A DNA stretch of 64,000 nucleotides from Pseudomonas sivasensis (GTDB taxonomy: Bacteria; Pseudomonadota; Gammaproteobacteria; Pseudomonadales; Pseudomonadaceae), in the NCBI RefSeq assembly GCF_013778505.1, contig NZ_JAAOWU010000003.1, positions 186,001 to 250,000 of the forward strand, read 5' to 3'. The position numbers and the translations under genes were made by a program. Positions 44,913 to 53,791 of the stretch are shown here, in pieces. The first letter of the stretch is position 1; every line of letters starts with the position of its first letter. The notes beneath the pieces are model-generated. The model had not been told where the DNA came from. It searched no databases and saw only the letters and a program-made list of their open reading frames with translations.

Positions 44913-46340
44913 ATGTCTCAACCGGCCCAGAAACTTCGACTCAGCGCCCTGATCGCCTTGGTGGTGGGGTCGATGATCGGCGGCGGGATCTTTTCCCTGC
45001 CGCAAAACATGGCCGCCCGTGCCGATGTGGGCGCGGTATTGATCGGCTGGGCGATCACCGCCGTCGGCATGTTGACCCTCGCGTTTGTGTTCCAGACCTT
45101 GGCCAATCGCAAACCCGAGTTGGACTCAGGGGTGTATGCCTACGCCAAGGCCGGTTTTGGCGATTACATGGGGTTTTCGTCGGCTTGGGGCTATTGGATC
45201 AGTGCCTGGATGGGCAACGTCGGTTACTTCGTGTTGCTGTTCAGTACCCTTGGCTACTTTTTTCCGGTATTCGGCCAGGGCAATACGCCGGTTGCCATCG
45301 GCTGTGCATCGTTGTTGCTGTGGGCGGTGCATTTCCTGGTCATGCGTGGGATCAAGGAGGCGGCATTCATCAACCAGATCACTACCGTGGCGAAGATCGT
45401 GCCGCTGCTGATGTTTATCGTGATCGCGGCCGTGGCCTTTAAAGCCGATATTTTCACCCGTGACATCTGGGGCCTGGGCAACCCGCAGCTCGGCAGCGTG
45501 GTGGATCAGGTGCGCAACATGATGCTGGTCACGGTGTTCGTGTTTATCGGCATCGAAGGCGCCAGCGTCTATTCGGCCCGGGCCGAGAAGCGCTCGGATG
45601 TCGGGCGCGCTACGGTGATTGGCTTTCTTGGCGTGCTGGCGCTGTTGGCGCTGGTGAATGTGCTGTCCCTTGGGATCATGAGCCAGCCAGAGTTGGCCAG
45701 CCTGCAAAACCCCTCCCTGGCGGGCGTGCTGGAGCATATTGTCGGCCCTTGGGGCGCCCTGCTGATCAGCCTGGGCCTCGCGGTGTCGCTGTTGGGCGCA
45801 TTGCTGTCCTGGGCGTTACTCTGCGCGGAAATCCTCTATGCCACGGCTCACGACAAGACCATGCCGGCGTTCTTGAAGAAGGAAAACGCCAACCAGGTGC
45901 CGGTCAATGCCTTGTGGCTGACCAATGTGATGATCCAGATTTTCCTGGTGATCACGCTGTTTTCCCACAGCACTTACACCACGCTGATTTACCTGGCGTC
46001 GTCGATGATTCTGGTGCCGTACCTGTGGTCGGCGGCGTATGCCGTGCTGTTGAGCGGGCGGGGAGAAACCTATGAAGGTGCCCACCGCCATCGCATCAAG
46101 GACCTGCTGGTGGGGTTGATCGCCCTGGGCTACGCCCTGTGGCTGCTCTACGCGGGGGGGCTGAAATACCTGCTGCTGTCGGCGCTGCTGTATGCGCCGG
46201 GCGTGATCCTGTTCGCCCTGGCCAAGCGCGAACAGGGCCAGCCGTTGTTTACCCATGTTGAGAAGGGCATTTTCAGCTGCGTGATCGCCGGTGCAGGGCT
46301 GGCGGCGTATGGGTTGTACAGCGGGGTGTTGTCGTTGTAG
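44913..46340 (+). CDS. Second ArcD-type arginine/ornithine antiporter
   Basis: A 475-residue APC-type transporter, the same length as the neighbouring ArcD and very similar along its full length (SALIALVVGSMIGGGIFSLP, LANRKPELDSGVYAYAKAGF, MGFSSAWGYWISAWMGNVGY). CAGGAG lies six bases before the ATG at 44913. It is a divergent duplicate; possible roles are a different exchange pair or condition-specific expression. Confidence 0.9.
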   Translation: MSQPAQKLRLSALIALVVGSMIGGGIFSLPQNMAARADVGAVLIGWAITAVGMLTLAFVFQTLANRKPELDSGVYAYAKAGFGDYMGFSSAWGYWISAWMGNVGYFVLLFSTLGYFFPVFGQGNTPVAIGCASLLLWAVHFLVMRGIKEAAFINQITTVAKIVPLLMFIVIAAVAFKADIFTRDIWGLGNPQLGSVVDQVRNMMLVTVFVFIGIEGASVYSARAEKRSDVGRATVIGFLGVLALLALVNVLSLGIMSQPELASLQNPSLAGVLEHIVGPWGALLISLGLAVSLLGALLSWALLCAEILYATAHDKTMPAFLKKENANQVPVNALWLTNVMIQIFLVITLFSHSTYTTLIYLASSMILVPYLWSAAYAVLLSGRGETYEGAHRHRIKDLLVGLIALGYALWLLYAGGLKYLLLSALLYAPGVILFALAKREQGQPLFTHVEKGIFSCVIAGAGLAAYGLYSGVLSL

Positions 46341-46359
46341 TGGGGGGACTGTACTGGCC

Positions 46360-46420
46360 TCATCGGGAGCAAGCCGCCTCCCACATTTTGATGGGTGAAC
46401 ATATTCAAAATGTGGGAGGT
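46360..46420. repeat. REP-derived palindrome after the second arcD
   Basis: CCTCCCACATTTTGA (46377-46391) and TCAAAATGTGGGAGG (46405-46419) form a perfect 15-bp dyad with a 13-base loop, preceded by the REP fragment ATCGGGAGCAAGCC. It follows the second arcD stop closely and may stop its transcript. Confidence 0.75.
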
Positions 46421-46458
46421 CCCACTACCTTTTCGACGTAGCGCTGTCGCGCAGCAAA

Positions 46459-46590
46459 CGGGCGAGCTGGCTTGCCTCGCGTTGGGGGGGAAGCGCCCCT
46501 GATTAAGACGAATGCGGTGTATCAGGCACTCTTCTGTGCCTGGTTTTGGGGCTGCTTCGCAGCCCAACGCGGGGCAAGCCCGCTCGCCAC
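46459..46590. repeat. Second REP family, long imperfect palindrome
   Basis: GGGCGAGCTGGCTTGCCTCG on the left faces CGGGGCAAGCCCGCTCGCC on the right; the arms are about 26 bases with three mismatches. Fragments of the same element recur at 46624-46644, and of the GGGCTTGCTCCC family at 46680-46692. The whole 46341-46709 gap is made of such elements and holds no gene that I can support. Confidence 0.7.
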
Positions 46591-46709
46591 AGTTACAGTG
46601 TTCCTCCTTAACTGACTGGCATTAGGACAAGCCCGCTCGCCACAGGAATGCGCTCGTCTGAAATGGTTTATGCAAGACTCAGGGCTTGCTCCCCATAGCG
46701 GCGGTCAAG

Positions 46710-48059
46710 TCACCATTGCGGCCTGTGCGAGCCCAACTCTCCAGCCGGCAAATCCCATTGCAATGGCGTACCGACGATGGTCAGCGGGGGCAGCAGCCGG
46801 TGGGCCTGGCCCCAGGCGGTTTGTTCCACGACCAGGCCTTGATCTCCAGGTTCTTCCTCTCGCAACGCCGGTTGCTCCGGAGCCTGGCCTGCTTCCACCA
46901 GTAACGTCGCGGTGCGCGCCAACGACAACCGCGCGGAACCACCGCGCCCGGACTGCAATCGTTCGCCCAGCGCCTGAATCGCACTGGCCGCCATGAGGCA
47001 CCCGGTCGCGTGATCCAGCGCCTGCAACGGCAGCGGCACCGGTTTATCCGCGTGTTTCCAGAGCATGCCCGCCTCGGCGATCCCGCTGCTCATCTGCACA
47101 AGGCTGTCGAAGCCCCGACGATTTCGCCACGGGCCGCTCCAGCCGTAGGCGTTTAGGCTGACGTCAATCAGGCCGGGGGCGATGTGTTGCAGTTCTGGGG
47201 CGGTGTAGCCCAGGTGCTCCAGGGCGTCAGCGCGGTAACCGTGGAGCAGGATGTCGGCGTCCTTGAGCAAACGCTCGAAAATCATCCGGCCTTCGGGCGT
47301 TTTCAGGTCCAGGCGCGCGCAGCGTTTGCCCAAGGTCATTTCCGGGACCACGCCGGGTTCGTTCCAGGTGGGGGAGTCGATGCGCAGTACATCCGCGCCG
47401 AGGCCAGCAAGAAAACGACTGGCCACGGGGCCGGCCAATACGCGGGTCAGGTCCAGCACCTTGAGGCCGGCCAGCGGGCGTGCCGCCGAGCCGAGCCAGG
47501 GTTTGTCGGTTGTGGTTTCGAAAGTCCGGCGTTGGACCAACGCCTCGGCGTTCACCGCCAACCCTTGCGGATGTTGCTGCCAGGCACGCCACGCACGCAT
47601 CTGCGCCGCGCAGCCACCTTGGTCGACAATCGCCTGTTCCAGTTCGGCGGCGTTCCACGCAGCGACCTTGCCGGCCATCTCGGCGCGGTCGGCGACCTTG
47701 CCCAGCACCCGTTCGGCGGCGGCGCGGTGATGGGGCGCGTTGGTGTGCAGGCGAATCCAGCCATCGGCGCTGGCGTAGTCGCCGGCTACCGGGTCCCACA
47801 GTGGCGGCACTTGCCAGCCTATCGGGCGGATCGAGGAAGAAAACCAGAAAGAGGCGAGGCGCCGGTCCACACTCACGCTGGGTAAGCGCCCGGTCTGTTG
47901 CTGGATCAGTTGTGCGACGGCCTGCCCGGCAGCGCCGATGCTGGCACTGGCCAGTTCGGTGACGGCGTAGGTCGAGGGCAGGGCGCCAGCCTCGGTGAAG
48001 GTCAGCGGGGTGTGGGGTAGATCGAGTGCGGCTTGGATGGGAGTCAGCAGGTCAGTCAT
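46710..48059 (-). CDS. CaiB/BaiF-family CoA transferase
   Basis: A 449-residue class III CoA-transferase-like protein. The family core begins mid-protein (GLKVLDLTRVLAGPVASRFL, LGADVLRIDSP) and continues with KRCARLDLKTPEGR and DILLHGYRADALEHLGY. About 180 residues precede the core and form a second, divergent copy of the family fold. Acyl donor and acceptor cannot be predicted. It stands alone on the minus strand. Confidence 0.85.
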   Translation of the reverse strand: MTDLLTPIQAALDLPHTPLTFTEAGALPSTYAVTELASASIGAAGQAVAQLIQQQTGRLPSVSVDRRLASFWFSSSIRPIGWQVPPLWDPVAGDYASADGWIRLHTNAPHHRAAAERVLGKVADRAEMAGKVAAWNAAELEQAIVDQGGCAAQMRAWRAWQQHPQGLAVNAEALVQRRTFETTTDKPWLGSAARPLAGLKVLDLTRVLAGPVASRFLAGLGADVLRIDSPTWNEPGVVPEMTLGKRCARLDLKTPEGRMIFERLLKDADILLHGYRADALEHLGYTAPELQHIAPGLIDVSLNAYGWSGPWRNRRGFDSLVQMSSGIAEAGMLWKHADKPVPLPLQALDHATGCLMAASAIQALGERLQSGRGGSARLSLARTATLLVEAGQAPEQPALREEEPGDQGLVVEQTAWGQAHRLLPPLTIVGTPLQWDLPAGELGSHRPQW

Positions 48060-48099
48060 CGAAGGCCCTCCGTAAGAGAAGGGCCACTATAGAAGATCA

Positions 48100-49443
48100 T
48101 CACACCGGCGTTGCAACCCCTGGTTCCAACGGCAGGTCGATGCTGGCGATAAAGCCGCCGTCAGGATGATTGGCCAGGATCAGGCTGCCGCCATGGCGTT
48201 CGGCTGCACGCCGCGCAATCGCCAAGCCCAGGCCGTGGCCTTGAGCAGTCTGGCCGGGCGCGCGGTAGAACGGCTCGCCCAGTTGGCTCAGGTGTTCGGC
48301 GTCAACACCGGGGCCATGGTCGCGCACGCTGATCAGGATGCGCTCGCCGTGGCGCTGCGCCCGTAACTCGATCGCCTGGCCTGGCGGGTTGAACCGTTGG
48401 GCATTGCGCAGCAGGTTGTCGACGGCGCGTTCGATCATGGTCGGCCAGCCCTTGAGCTGCAGGTCATGTTCGCTGGCCAGTTGGACCACTTGGTCTGGCG
48501 CGCCGAGCTGGGCGTCTTTTTGCAGGGTCTTGAGCAGGGGGTTGAGGTCGACATCCTCAGCGCTGGCGTTGTCGGCATCGACGCGGGCCAGTACCAGGAT
48601 CTCGCTGATCAGAGCTTCCAGGCGGTCGCATTCGCGAGTCAGGCGCGGCCAGAGTTTTTCTCGTTCTTCGGGCCCGGCGCGTTCGGCCAGGGCCAGCGCG
48701 ATCCGCAGGCGGGCCAGGGGCGAGCGCAGCTCGTGGGACACATCGCGCAGCAACTGGCGCTGGCTGCCGATCAGGCTTTGCAAGCGCGCGCCCATGCGAT
48801 TGAAGTCAGTGGCGAGTACACCGAACTCATCACGCCGATTGGCCAGGCGCGCCAGGCTGTTTTGCTGGTAGGTGGCCTGGCCAAGGTCATGCACCGCACC
48901 GCGCAGGCGGCTCAGCGGGCGAGTGATGGATAAGGTGACGAACAGGCTGAACAGGGTCAGCACCACCAAGGCAATGGCCAAGGCGCTCAATGGCCACGTC
49001 AGGCTGCTGCGGTGCCATTCGTCGAGCTCCGGGTGGGCGATGCGGTAGATCAGCAGGTACGTGTCGCCGGTTTTCTCGCTGGTGTACTCGGCGGTCAGAC
49101 GGCGCCAGGGAAGGTGGCCTTCCTTGCTGTCGTTCTGTCGGGCTTCAAAGGCGGCGGCGCGGCGCGGGAAGGTGCCACGTACCACTGGCTCGCCGCTTTC
49201 GTTCAGCACTTGCACGTCGAGGTGATACTGGCGCTTGCGCTGTTGCAGCAATTCCTGGGCAGCATCTTCGCCCTGGGTTTCGTAGAGTTGGGTCCACTCT
49301 TCGGCCAGGTTTTTGAGGCCAGGGTGCCGGCTGAGAATCCAGGCGTCTTGATTGAGCATGTGTCCAAGCAAGATCGACAACCCGGCAACCAAGGCGATGG
49401 CCAGCCAGAAACTGGCCAGGATGCGCCAGAACAATGAACGCAC
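48100..49443 (-). CDS. CpxA-like sensor histidine kinase
   Basis: A 447-residue membrane kinase. It has two transmembrane helices (about 10-28 and 148-172) around a periplasmic sensor, a HAMP linker (SITRPLSRLRGAV), an H-box RDVSHELRSPLARL with the phospho-accepting His, an N-box (DNLLRNAQRF) and ATP-lid motifs (DHGPGVD, GHGLGLAIARR). The start is GTG with a GAGGG site. It is separated from its likely partner regulator by the spy-like gene, and a hairpin precedes it. Confidence 0.92.
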   Translation of the reverse strand: MRSLFWRILASFWLAIALVAGLSILLGHMLNQDAWILSRHPGLKNLAEEWTQLYETQGEDAAQELLQQRKRQYHLDVQVLNESGEPVVRGTFPRRAAAFEARQNDSKEGHLPWRRLTAEYTSEKTGDTYLLIYRIAHPELDEWHRSSLTWPLSALAIALVVLTLFSLFVTLSITRPLSRLRGAVHDLGQATYQQNSLARLANRRDEFGVLATDFNRMGARLQSLIGSQRQLLRDVSHELRSPLARLRIALALAERAGPEEREKLWPRLTRECDRLEALISEILVLARVDADNASAEDVDLNPLLKTLQKDAQLGAPDQVVQLASEHDLQLKGWPTMIERAVDNLLRNAQRFNPPGQAIELRAQRHGERILISVRDHGPGVDAEHLSQLGEPFYRAPGQTAQGHGLGLAIARRAAERHGGSLILANHPDGGFIASIDLPLEPGVATPV

Positions 49444-49464
49444 AGGAAACCCTCAAACAGGAAA

Positions 49465-49490
49465 AGCCCAGTGGCGGGAGCCACTGGGCT
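49465..49490 (-). terminator. Hairpin between the spy-like gene and the kinase gene
   Basis: AGCCCAGTGGC and GCCACTGGGCT form a perfect 11-bp stem with a 4-base loop. On the minus strand it is followed by TTTTCC. It starts 22 bases after the spy-like stop and could partly end transcription, leaving less kinase than chaperone message. Confidence 0.7.
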
Positions 49491-49511
49491 GGGAGCGTTA
49501 ACGCGTGAGCA

Positions 49512-49976
49512 TTATTGCGCTTTTTGCGGCTGTTGCGCTTTCCAGGCCTGGAATTCCTTCCATTCGGCTCGACGCTGTTCCTGCTTCTTGACGATCTCGT
49601 CAAACTTCTTCTGCTGGTCAGGTTTGAGCACGGCACGGATATCGGCCTGCGTTTTCTGCTTGCCGGCGGCGATTTCATCCTGCATGGCTTTCTGGTCAGC
49701 GGCCGGGAGTTTGTCCAGGTACTTTTTGGTCAGGTCTTTGCGAGCGTGCCATTGGTCGCCCATCAGCTTGCCGATCTGCTGGCGCTGTTCCTTGCTCAGG
49801 TCCAGTTGGCTGAAAGGGCCGCCTTTGCCACGCGGACCGTGTTCACCGCCGTGGCCCGGGCCGCCCATCATGTGGCCTTCAGGACCGCCCATCGGGCCTG
49901 GGCCTTCGGGCATCGCGGCCATGGCAACGGTTGGCAGGGCAGCGGCGAACATCAAAGCGATAAGGGTCTTGCGCAT
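49512..49976 (-). CDS. Spy/CpxP-family periplasmic chaperone-like protein
   Basis: A 154-residue exported protein. It has a signal peptide (ending TVAMAAMPE), a Gly/His/Met-rich segment (GPMGGPEGHMMGGPGHGG) that could bind metal, and a helical domain with the family's LTxxQ-like motifs in the forms LDLSKEQRQQIGKL and LKPDQQKKFDEI. Related proteins sense or buffer misfolded periplasmic protein and repress CpxA. Its location between regulator and kinase genes supports such a role here. Confidence 0.88.
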   Translation of the reverse strand: MRKTLIALMFAAALPTVAMAAMPEGPGPMGGPEGHMMGGPGHGGEHGPRGKGGPFSQLDLSKEQRQQIGKLMGDQWHARKDLTKKYLDKLPAADQKAMQDEIAAGKQKTQADIRAVLKPDQQKKFDEIVKKQEQRRAEWKEFQAWKAQQPQKAQ

Positions 49977-50100
49977 GGTGATTCTCCTGTCTCTATTCCG
50001 GTGAGTCCGGATGTGAGTAGGTTACCCAGATCAAGGTCAGCGGCAGTCAGGGGAGCGTAAAGCTTGGGTAAAGACGATTTTGTGCTAACTGACAAAACTT

Positions 50101-50778
50101 TCAGGGGGCGTAGTAATAGCCTCGGCTGCGCAACGCCACGATCCGTGGACGTCCGTCCGGGTGCGGGCCGATCTTTTTGCGGAGGTTGCTCACGTGCATG
50201 TCCAGGCTGCGGTCGTACAGGGTCAACTTGCGGCCCAGGGCGATCTGCGCCAGTTCCTGCTTGTCCAAGGGCTCGCCGGGCTGGCGCAGCAAAGCTTCCA
50301 GCAGGCGGCTTTCGGAGACGGTGAGGGTAAATTCCTGTTCATCAATGCTGACCACACCCCGTACCGGGCTGAAACACAGGTCGCCCAGCTCAAGCTGGCT
50401 GGACACGGCGGCCGGGTGGCTGCGGCGTAATACCGCGCGCAGGCGGGCGGTCAGTTCACGGGGGTCGCAGGGCTTGGCGAGGTAATCGTCGGCACCCAGT
50501 TCCAGACCGAGGATGCGGTCCAAGGGTTCGCCCCGGGCCGATAGCATCAGCACCGGCAGCTCCGGGTGATCGTTGCGCAATTGCTTAAGCAGCTCCAGGC
50601 CGCTGCCGTCTGGCAGCATTACGTCGAGCACGACCGCTGCCGGAGCACTGTCGGCCAAGGCCTTGCGCGCGCTCAAGCCATCGTGGCAGGCACGCACCTG
50701 AAAGCCTTCCTGGCTCAACCAACTGGTCAGCAGCTCGCAGAGCTCCTGGTCATCATCTATCAGTAACAGCTCGCTCAT
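50101..50778 (-). CDS. CpxR-like OmpR-family response regulator
   Basis: A 225-residue regulator. The receiver has the acidic pocket DDD (residues 8-10), the phospho-Asp in VVLDVMLPDGSG and the Lys in LAKPCDP. The C-terminal winged helix includes LTLYDRSLDMHVSNLRKKIG and the ending RSRGYYYAP. Genes run regulator, spy-like, kinase, all on the minus strand. The small coiled-coil protein gene lies eight bases upstream and may be co-transcribed. Confidence 0.93.
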   Translation of the reverse strand: MSELLLIDDDQELCELLTSWLSQEGFQVRACHDGLSARKALADSAPAAVVLDVMLPDGSGLELLKQLRNDHPELPVLMLSARGEPLDRILGLELGADDYLAKPCDPRELTARLRAVLRRSHPAAVSSQLELGDLCFSPVRGVVSIDEQEFTLTVSESRLLEALLRQPGEPLDKQELAQIALGRKLTLYDRSLDMHVSNLRKKIGPHPDGRPRIVALRSRGYYYAP

Positions 50779-50785
50779 GACTCAC

Positions 50786-51193
50786 TCAATTTAGCCATTG
50801 TCGACGGCGACGGTGCCCCCCGCTGGCGAAGATCCCGCACAGCAAGGCGATCAGTGCGACGGCCCCGCCGGTGACAAACCACTGCTGTTGCTCGGTCAGC
50901 CATCGGCTCAAGGTACCGCCCTGTGAATCTTTGAGTTGCTGGGCCAGCTTTTGGTTCTCTTGGCGAAGGCGACTCAATTGGGCGCTTTCGCGCGTAGCAT
51001 CCGCGCTTTGCAGTTGTTTGGTCAGTGCTTCACGCTGCCGTTCGCTTTCTTTCAAACGTTGCTGCAGCTCGCTGATCTGGCTGCCGGCACTCAAGGACAA
51101 GGGCGTGGAACTGCCGGTGTTCGAGGTTTCTTCAGCGTGGGCCGTAGCCCCGATTGTTAACACTGCCAACAGACAAAACTGACGTAAGCGCAT
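50786..51193 (-). CDS. Small exported coiled-coil membrane protein of unknown function
   Basis: A 135-residue protein. It has a signal peptide (LLAVLTIGATAHAEE), a central coiled coil rich in Gln, Glu and Leu (residues about 40-90) and a C-terminal transmembrane helix (VTGGAVALIALLCGIFASGG) followed by a basic tail. This layout resembles the coiled-coil/TM end of TIGR04211 SH3-domain proteins but with no SH3 domain. The ATG at 51193 is preferred to one 18 bases upstream because it starts the signal peptide. It directly precedes the response regulator gene. Confidence 0.75.
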   Translation of the reverse strand: MRLRQFCLLAVLTIGATAHAEETSNTGSSTPLSLSAGSQISELQQRLKESERQREALTKQLQSADATRESAQLSRLRQENQKLAQQLKDSQGGTLSRWLTEQQQWFVTGGAVALIALLCGIFASGGHRRRRQWLN

Positions 51194-51266
51194 CGGAACT
51201 CCTGATTCCACACGAATATTCAGAACGTTGTCGGCAGGTTACCGAGAATAATGAGTAATAAGCAGC

Positions 51267-51291
51267 GCGCCGAACGCAATCGGTTCGGCGC
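51267..51291. repeat. Perfect 9-bp inverted repeat downstream of yciI
   Basis: GCGCCGAAC (51267-51275) and GTTCGGCGC (51283-51291), loop seven bases, beginning nine bases after the minus-strand yciI stop. No T tract follows, so it may stabilise the 3' end or act as a weak terminator. Confidence 0.5.
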
Positions 51292-51299
51292 AGCTTGGG

Positions 51300-51599
51300 T
51301 TAAGGCAGGACTTGTTTGAACGGCTTGATCACGACATCGGCGTAAACGCCCGCCGCGACATAAGGATCAGCCTTCGCCCAGGCCTGAGCATCGGCCAGGG
51401 AGGCGAACTCGGCGACGATCAGGCTACCGGTGAAGCCAGCGTCGCCTGGGTCGTTGCTGTCTACGGCCGGGTGCGGGCCGGCCAGTACGATGCGGCCTTC
51501 GGCTTGCAGCACTTTGAGGCGCTCGACGTGTGCCGGGCGAACGGAAAGGCGTTTTTCCAGCGAGTTGGCAACGTCAGTAGCAATGATTGCGTAGAGCAT
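51300..51599 (-). CDS. yciI: YciI-family protein
   Basis: A 99-residue ferredoxin-like-fold protein ([50 protein letters not shown] with the family's His/Asp pair in RPAHVERL and KADPY). Biochemical role unclear. The ATG at 51599 gives the family length; it starts one base after yciB ends. Confidence 0.9.
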   Translation of the reverse strand: MLYAIIATDVANSLEKRLSVRPAHVERLKVLQAEGRIVLAGPHPAVDSNDPGDAGFTGSLIVAEFASLADAQAWAKADPYVAAGVYADVVIKPFKQVLP

Positions 51600-51600
51600 G

Positions 51601-52197
51601 TCAGTCCTCGGTTTTCGGCGTAGTGGTCTCGGCATCATGCAGGTGGCGCGACAGGTAAATGCCCTGGGCGACCAGGAACAACACGGTCATGCCCAGGCTG
51701 CCGAACACTTTGAAGTCGACCCAGTAATCCTGGAAGGTAAAGGCCACGAACAGGTTGGCGGCGCCGCAGAAGATGAAAAACACGATCCAGGCGATGTTCA
51801 GGCGCGTCCAGACCGGTTCTGGCAGGGTGAGCGCGTGGCCCATGATTCGCTTGATCAGCAGGCGGTCGCCGATGAAGTGGCTGCCGATAAACGCCAGGGC
51901 AAACAGCCAGTTCACCACCGGGGCTTTCCATTTAAGAAAGGTTTCGCTGTGGAAGGCCAGGGTCAGGCTGCCGAAGACCAGGCACGCGACCAGGGTCAGC
52001 CATTGGCTTTTTTCCAGTTTGCGCTGGGAGATGAAGATAGCGCCGTAGACCACGACAGAGCTGATGATCAGCACGGCGGTGGCGCTGTAGATGCCGCCGA
52101 AGGTGAGCTCGTGGCCGGCCAGATCGATGACCCGAGGGTCGAGTTTGTAAACGATGAAGAACAGCAACAGCGGGATGAAGTCGATGAATTGTTTCAC
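51601..52197 (-). CDS. yciB: Inner-membrane septation protein A homologue (YciB/IspZ)
   Basis: A 198-residue integral membrane protein with five predicted helices, starting [17 protein letters not shown] when the GTG at 52197 is read as Met. Other family segments are [20 protein letters not shown] and [20 protein letters not shown]. It is linked to cell-envelope biogenesis and septation. It diverges from the PHP-domain gene. Confidence 0.93.
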   Translation of the reverse strand: MKQFIDFIPLLLFFIVYKLDPRVIDLAGHELTFGGIYSATAVLIISSVVVYGAIFISQRKLEKSQWLTLVACLVFGSLTLAFHSETFLKWKAPVVNWLFALAFIGSHFIGDRLLIKRIMGHALTLPEPVWTRLNIAWIVFFIFCGAANLFVAFTFQDYWVDFKVFGSLGMTVLFLVAQGIYLSRHLHDAETTTPKTED

Positions 52198-52284
52198 AGT
52201 AAGAGCCAGAAGCTGGATGTGGCGGCATAATAACAAACATCCTTGGTTGCGAAAGCGCCAGCTGACTTGAGGTTACACACTCCC

Positions 52285-53148
52285 GTGAATGTTGATTTGC
52301 ACTGCCACAGCACGGCCTCCGACGGCGCCCTGGCGCCTGCGGTACTGGTTGCGCGTGCGTTTGAAAAAGGCGTGCGAGTCCTGGCGTTGACCGACCACGA
52401 CACCCTTGAAGGTCTTGACGAAGCGCGCGCAACCGCCCACTCGTTGGGCATGCAACTGGTCAACGGTGTTGAATTGTCCTGCACCTGGGGCGGGGCCACC
52501 ATTCACGTGCTCGGTTATGGTTTCGATCAAAACGCCGCGCCGTTGATGGAGGCTATCGCGCAATTGCACGATGGCCGCTGGCTGCGGTCCGAAGAAATAA
52601 GCCGCAAGCTGGCCCTCAAAGGCATGCCTAATGCCCTCGACGGCGCCCGCGCGATCCAGCAGGAGCTGGGCGACAGCGGCAATGCGCCGGCCCGTCCGCA
52701 CTTTGCCGATTGGATGGTGCGTGAAGGTTTTGTTAAAGACCGCGCCGAGGCTTTTCGCAAATGGCTGGGCGCCGGCAAGTTGGGCGATGTGAAGCAACAT
52801 TGGCCGACCCTTGAAGACACCGTCGAGACCCTACGGGCCTCCGGGGCCTGGGTCAGCCTGGCGCATCCCTGGCATTACGATTTCACGCGCAGCAAGCGCC
52901 GCAAGCTGATCAGCGACTATATTGGAGCGGGTGGCCACGCAATCGAAGTGGTCAACGGGCATCAACCCGCCGAACAGGTCGGCAGCCTGGCGATTCTTGC
53001 CCGCGAATTTGGTCTGCTGGTCAGTGCCGGCAGTGACTTTCATGGCCCAGGCGGCTGGTCCGAGATCGGCGAGTACCGCGCGATCCCGGAAGATTTGCCG
53101 CTTTTGTGGGGGCGATTCAAGCATGACCCCATTGTTGCCACCGTCTGA
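52285..53148 (+). CDS. rnm: PHP-domain 5'-3' exoribonuclease/nucleoside-bisphosphate phosphatase (RNase AM, YciV)
   Basis: A 287-residue trinuclear-metal PHP enzyme. Metal ligands are visible in VDLHCHSTASDG, ALTDHDTLEG, SLAHPWHYD and SAGSDFHGPGG. The family trims the 5' ends of 23S/16S/5S rRNA precursors and hydrolyses 3',5'-nucleotide bisphosphates. The GTG at 52285 (VNVDLHCH) fits the family start. It begins the yciV-yciO-scpA-scpB run. Confidence 0.9.
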   Translation: MNVDLHCHSTASDGALAPAVLVARAFEKGVRVLALTDHDTLEGLDEARATAHSLGMQLVNGVELSCTWGGATIHVLGYGFDQNAAPLMEAIAQLHDGRWLRSEEISRKLALKGMPNALDGARAIQQELGDSGNAPARPHFADWMVREGFVKDRAEAFRKWLGAGKLGDVKQHWPTLEDTVETLRASGAWVSLAHPWHYDFTRSKRRKLISDYIGAGGHAIEVVNGHQPAEQVGSLAILAREFGLLVSAGSDFHGPGGWSEIGEYRAIPEDLPLLWGRFKHDPIVATV

Positions 53149-53161
53149 ACAGGTAGAGCTC

Positions 53162-53791
53162 GTGAGTCAATTCTTCCAGATTCATCCGGAAAATCCCCAG
53201 GCGCGCCTGATTAAACAGGCCGTGGAGATTATTCGCGCCGGCGGCGTGGTGATCTACCCAACAGATTCGTCCTACGCCATCGGTTGTCAGATCGGTGACA
53301 AGGGCGCGGTCGAACGTGTGCGGCGCCTGCGTCAGCTGGACGACAAGCATAACTTTGCACTGATCTGCAGCGATCTGTCCCAACTGGGGCTGTTCGCCAA
53401 GGTCGATACCGGTACTTTCCGCCTGCTCAAGGCCCACACGCCGGGGCCTTACACCTTCATTCTCAACGCCACACGCGAAGTGCCGCGCCTTCTGCTGCAT
53501 CCCAAAAAGCGCACCATCGGCCTGCGTGTGCCGGAGCACCCGATTGCCCTGGCGTTGCTGGCGGAGCTGGGTGAACCGCTGATGAGCGTTTCGTTGATCA
53601 TGCCCGGCGACACCGAGCCGCTGGAAGACCCGTACGAAATGCGCCAATTGCTGGAAAAGCAGGTAGACCTGATCATCGATGGCGGCTTCGGCGGCGGCAA
53701 AGCCTCCACCGTGATCAACCTGGCCGACGGCGAACCTGAAGTGATCCGTGTGGGTTGTGGCGATCCGGCGCCCTTTATGGTCGAGGCCTGA
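53162..53791 (+). CDS. yciO: YciO-type Sua5/YrdC-domain protein
   Basis: A 209-residue YrdC-like protein: GGVVIYPTDSSYAIGC, KHNFALICSDLSQLG, HTPGPYTFILNATREVP and KRTIGLRVPEHP. YrdC/Sua5 proteins make threonylcarbamoyl-AMP for tRNA t6A; the YciO branch keeps the fold, with its physiological role less certain. The GTG at 53162 is favoured; an in-frame ATG at 53124 would overlap the upstream gene. Confidence 0.87.
   Translation: MSQFFQIHPENPQARLIKQAVEIIRAGGVVIYPTDSSYAIGCQIGDKGAVERVRRLRQLDDKHNFALICSDLSQLGLFAKVDTGTFRLLKAHTPGPYTFILNATREVPRLLLHPKKRTIGLRVPEHPIALALLAELGEPLMSVSLIMPGDTEPLEDPYEMRQLLEKQVDLIIDGGFGGGKASTVINLADGEPEVIRVGCGDPAPFMVEA

Noticed and set aside
25201..46700. Repeated GTGGGAGGGG elements as a possible CRISPR array
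   Set aside because: They are singly spaced palindromic pairs kilobases apart, without regular spacers or cas genes, so REP elements explain them.
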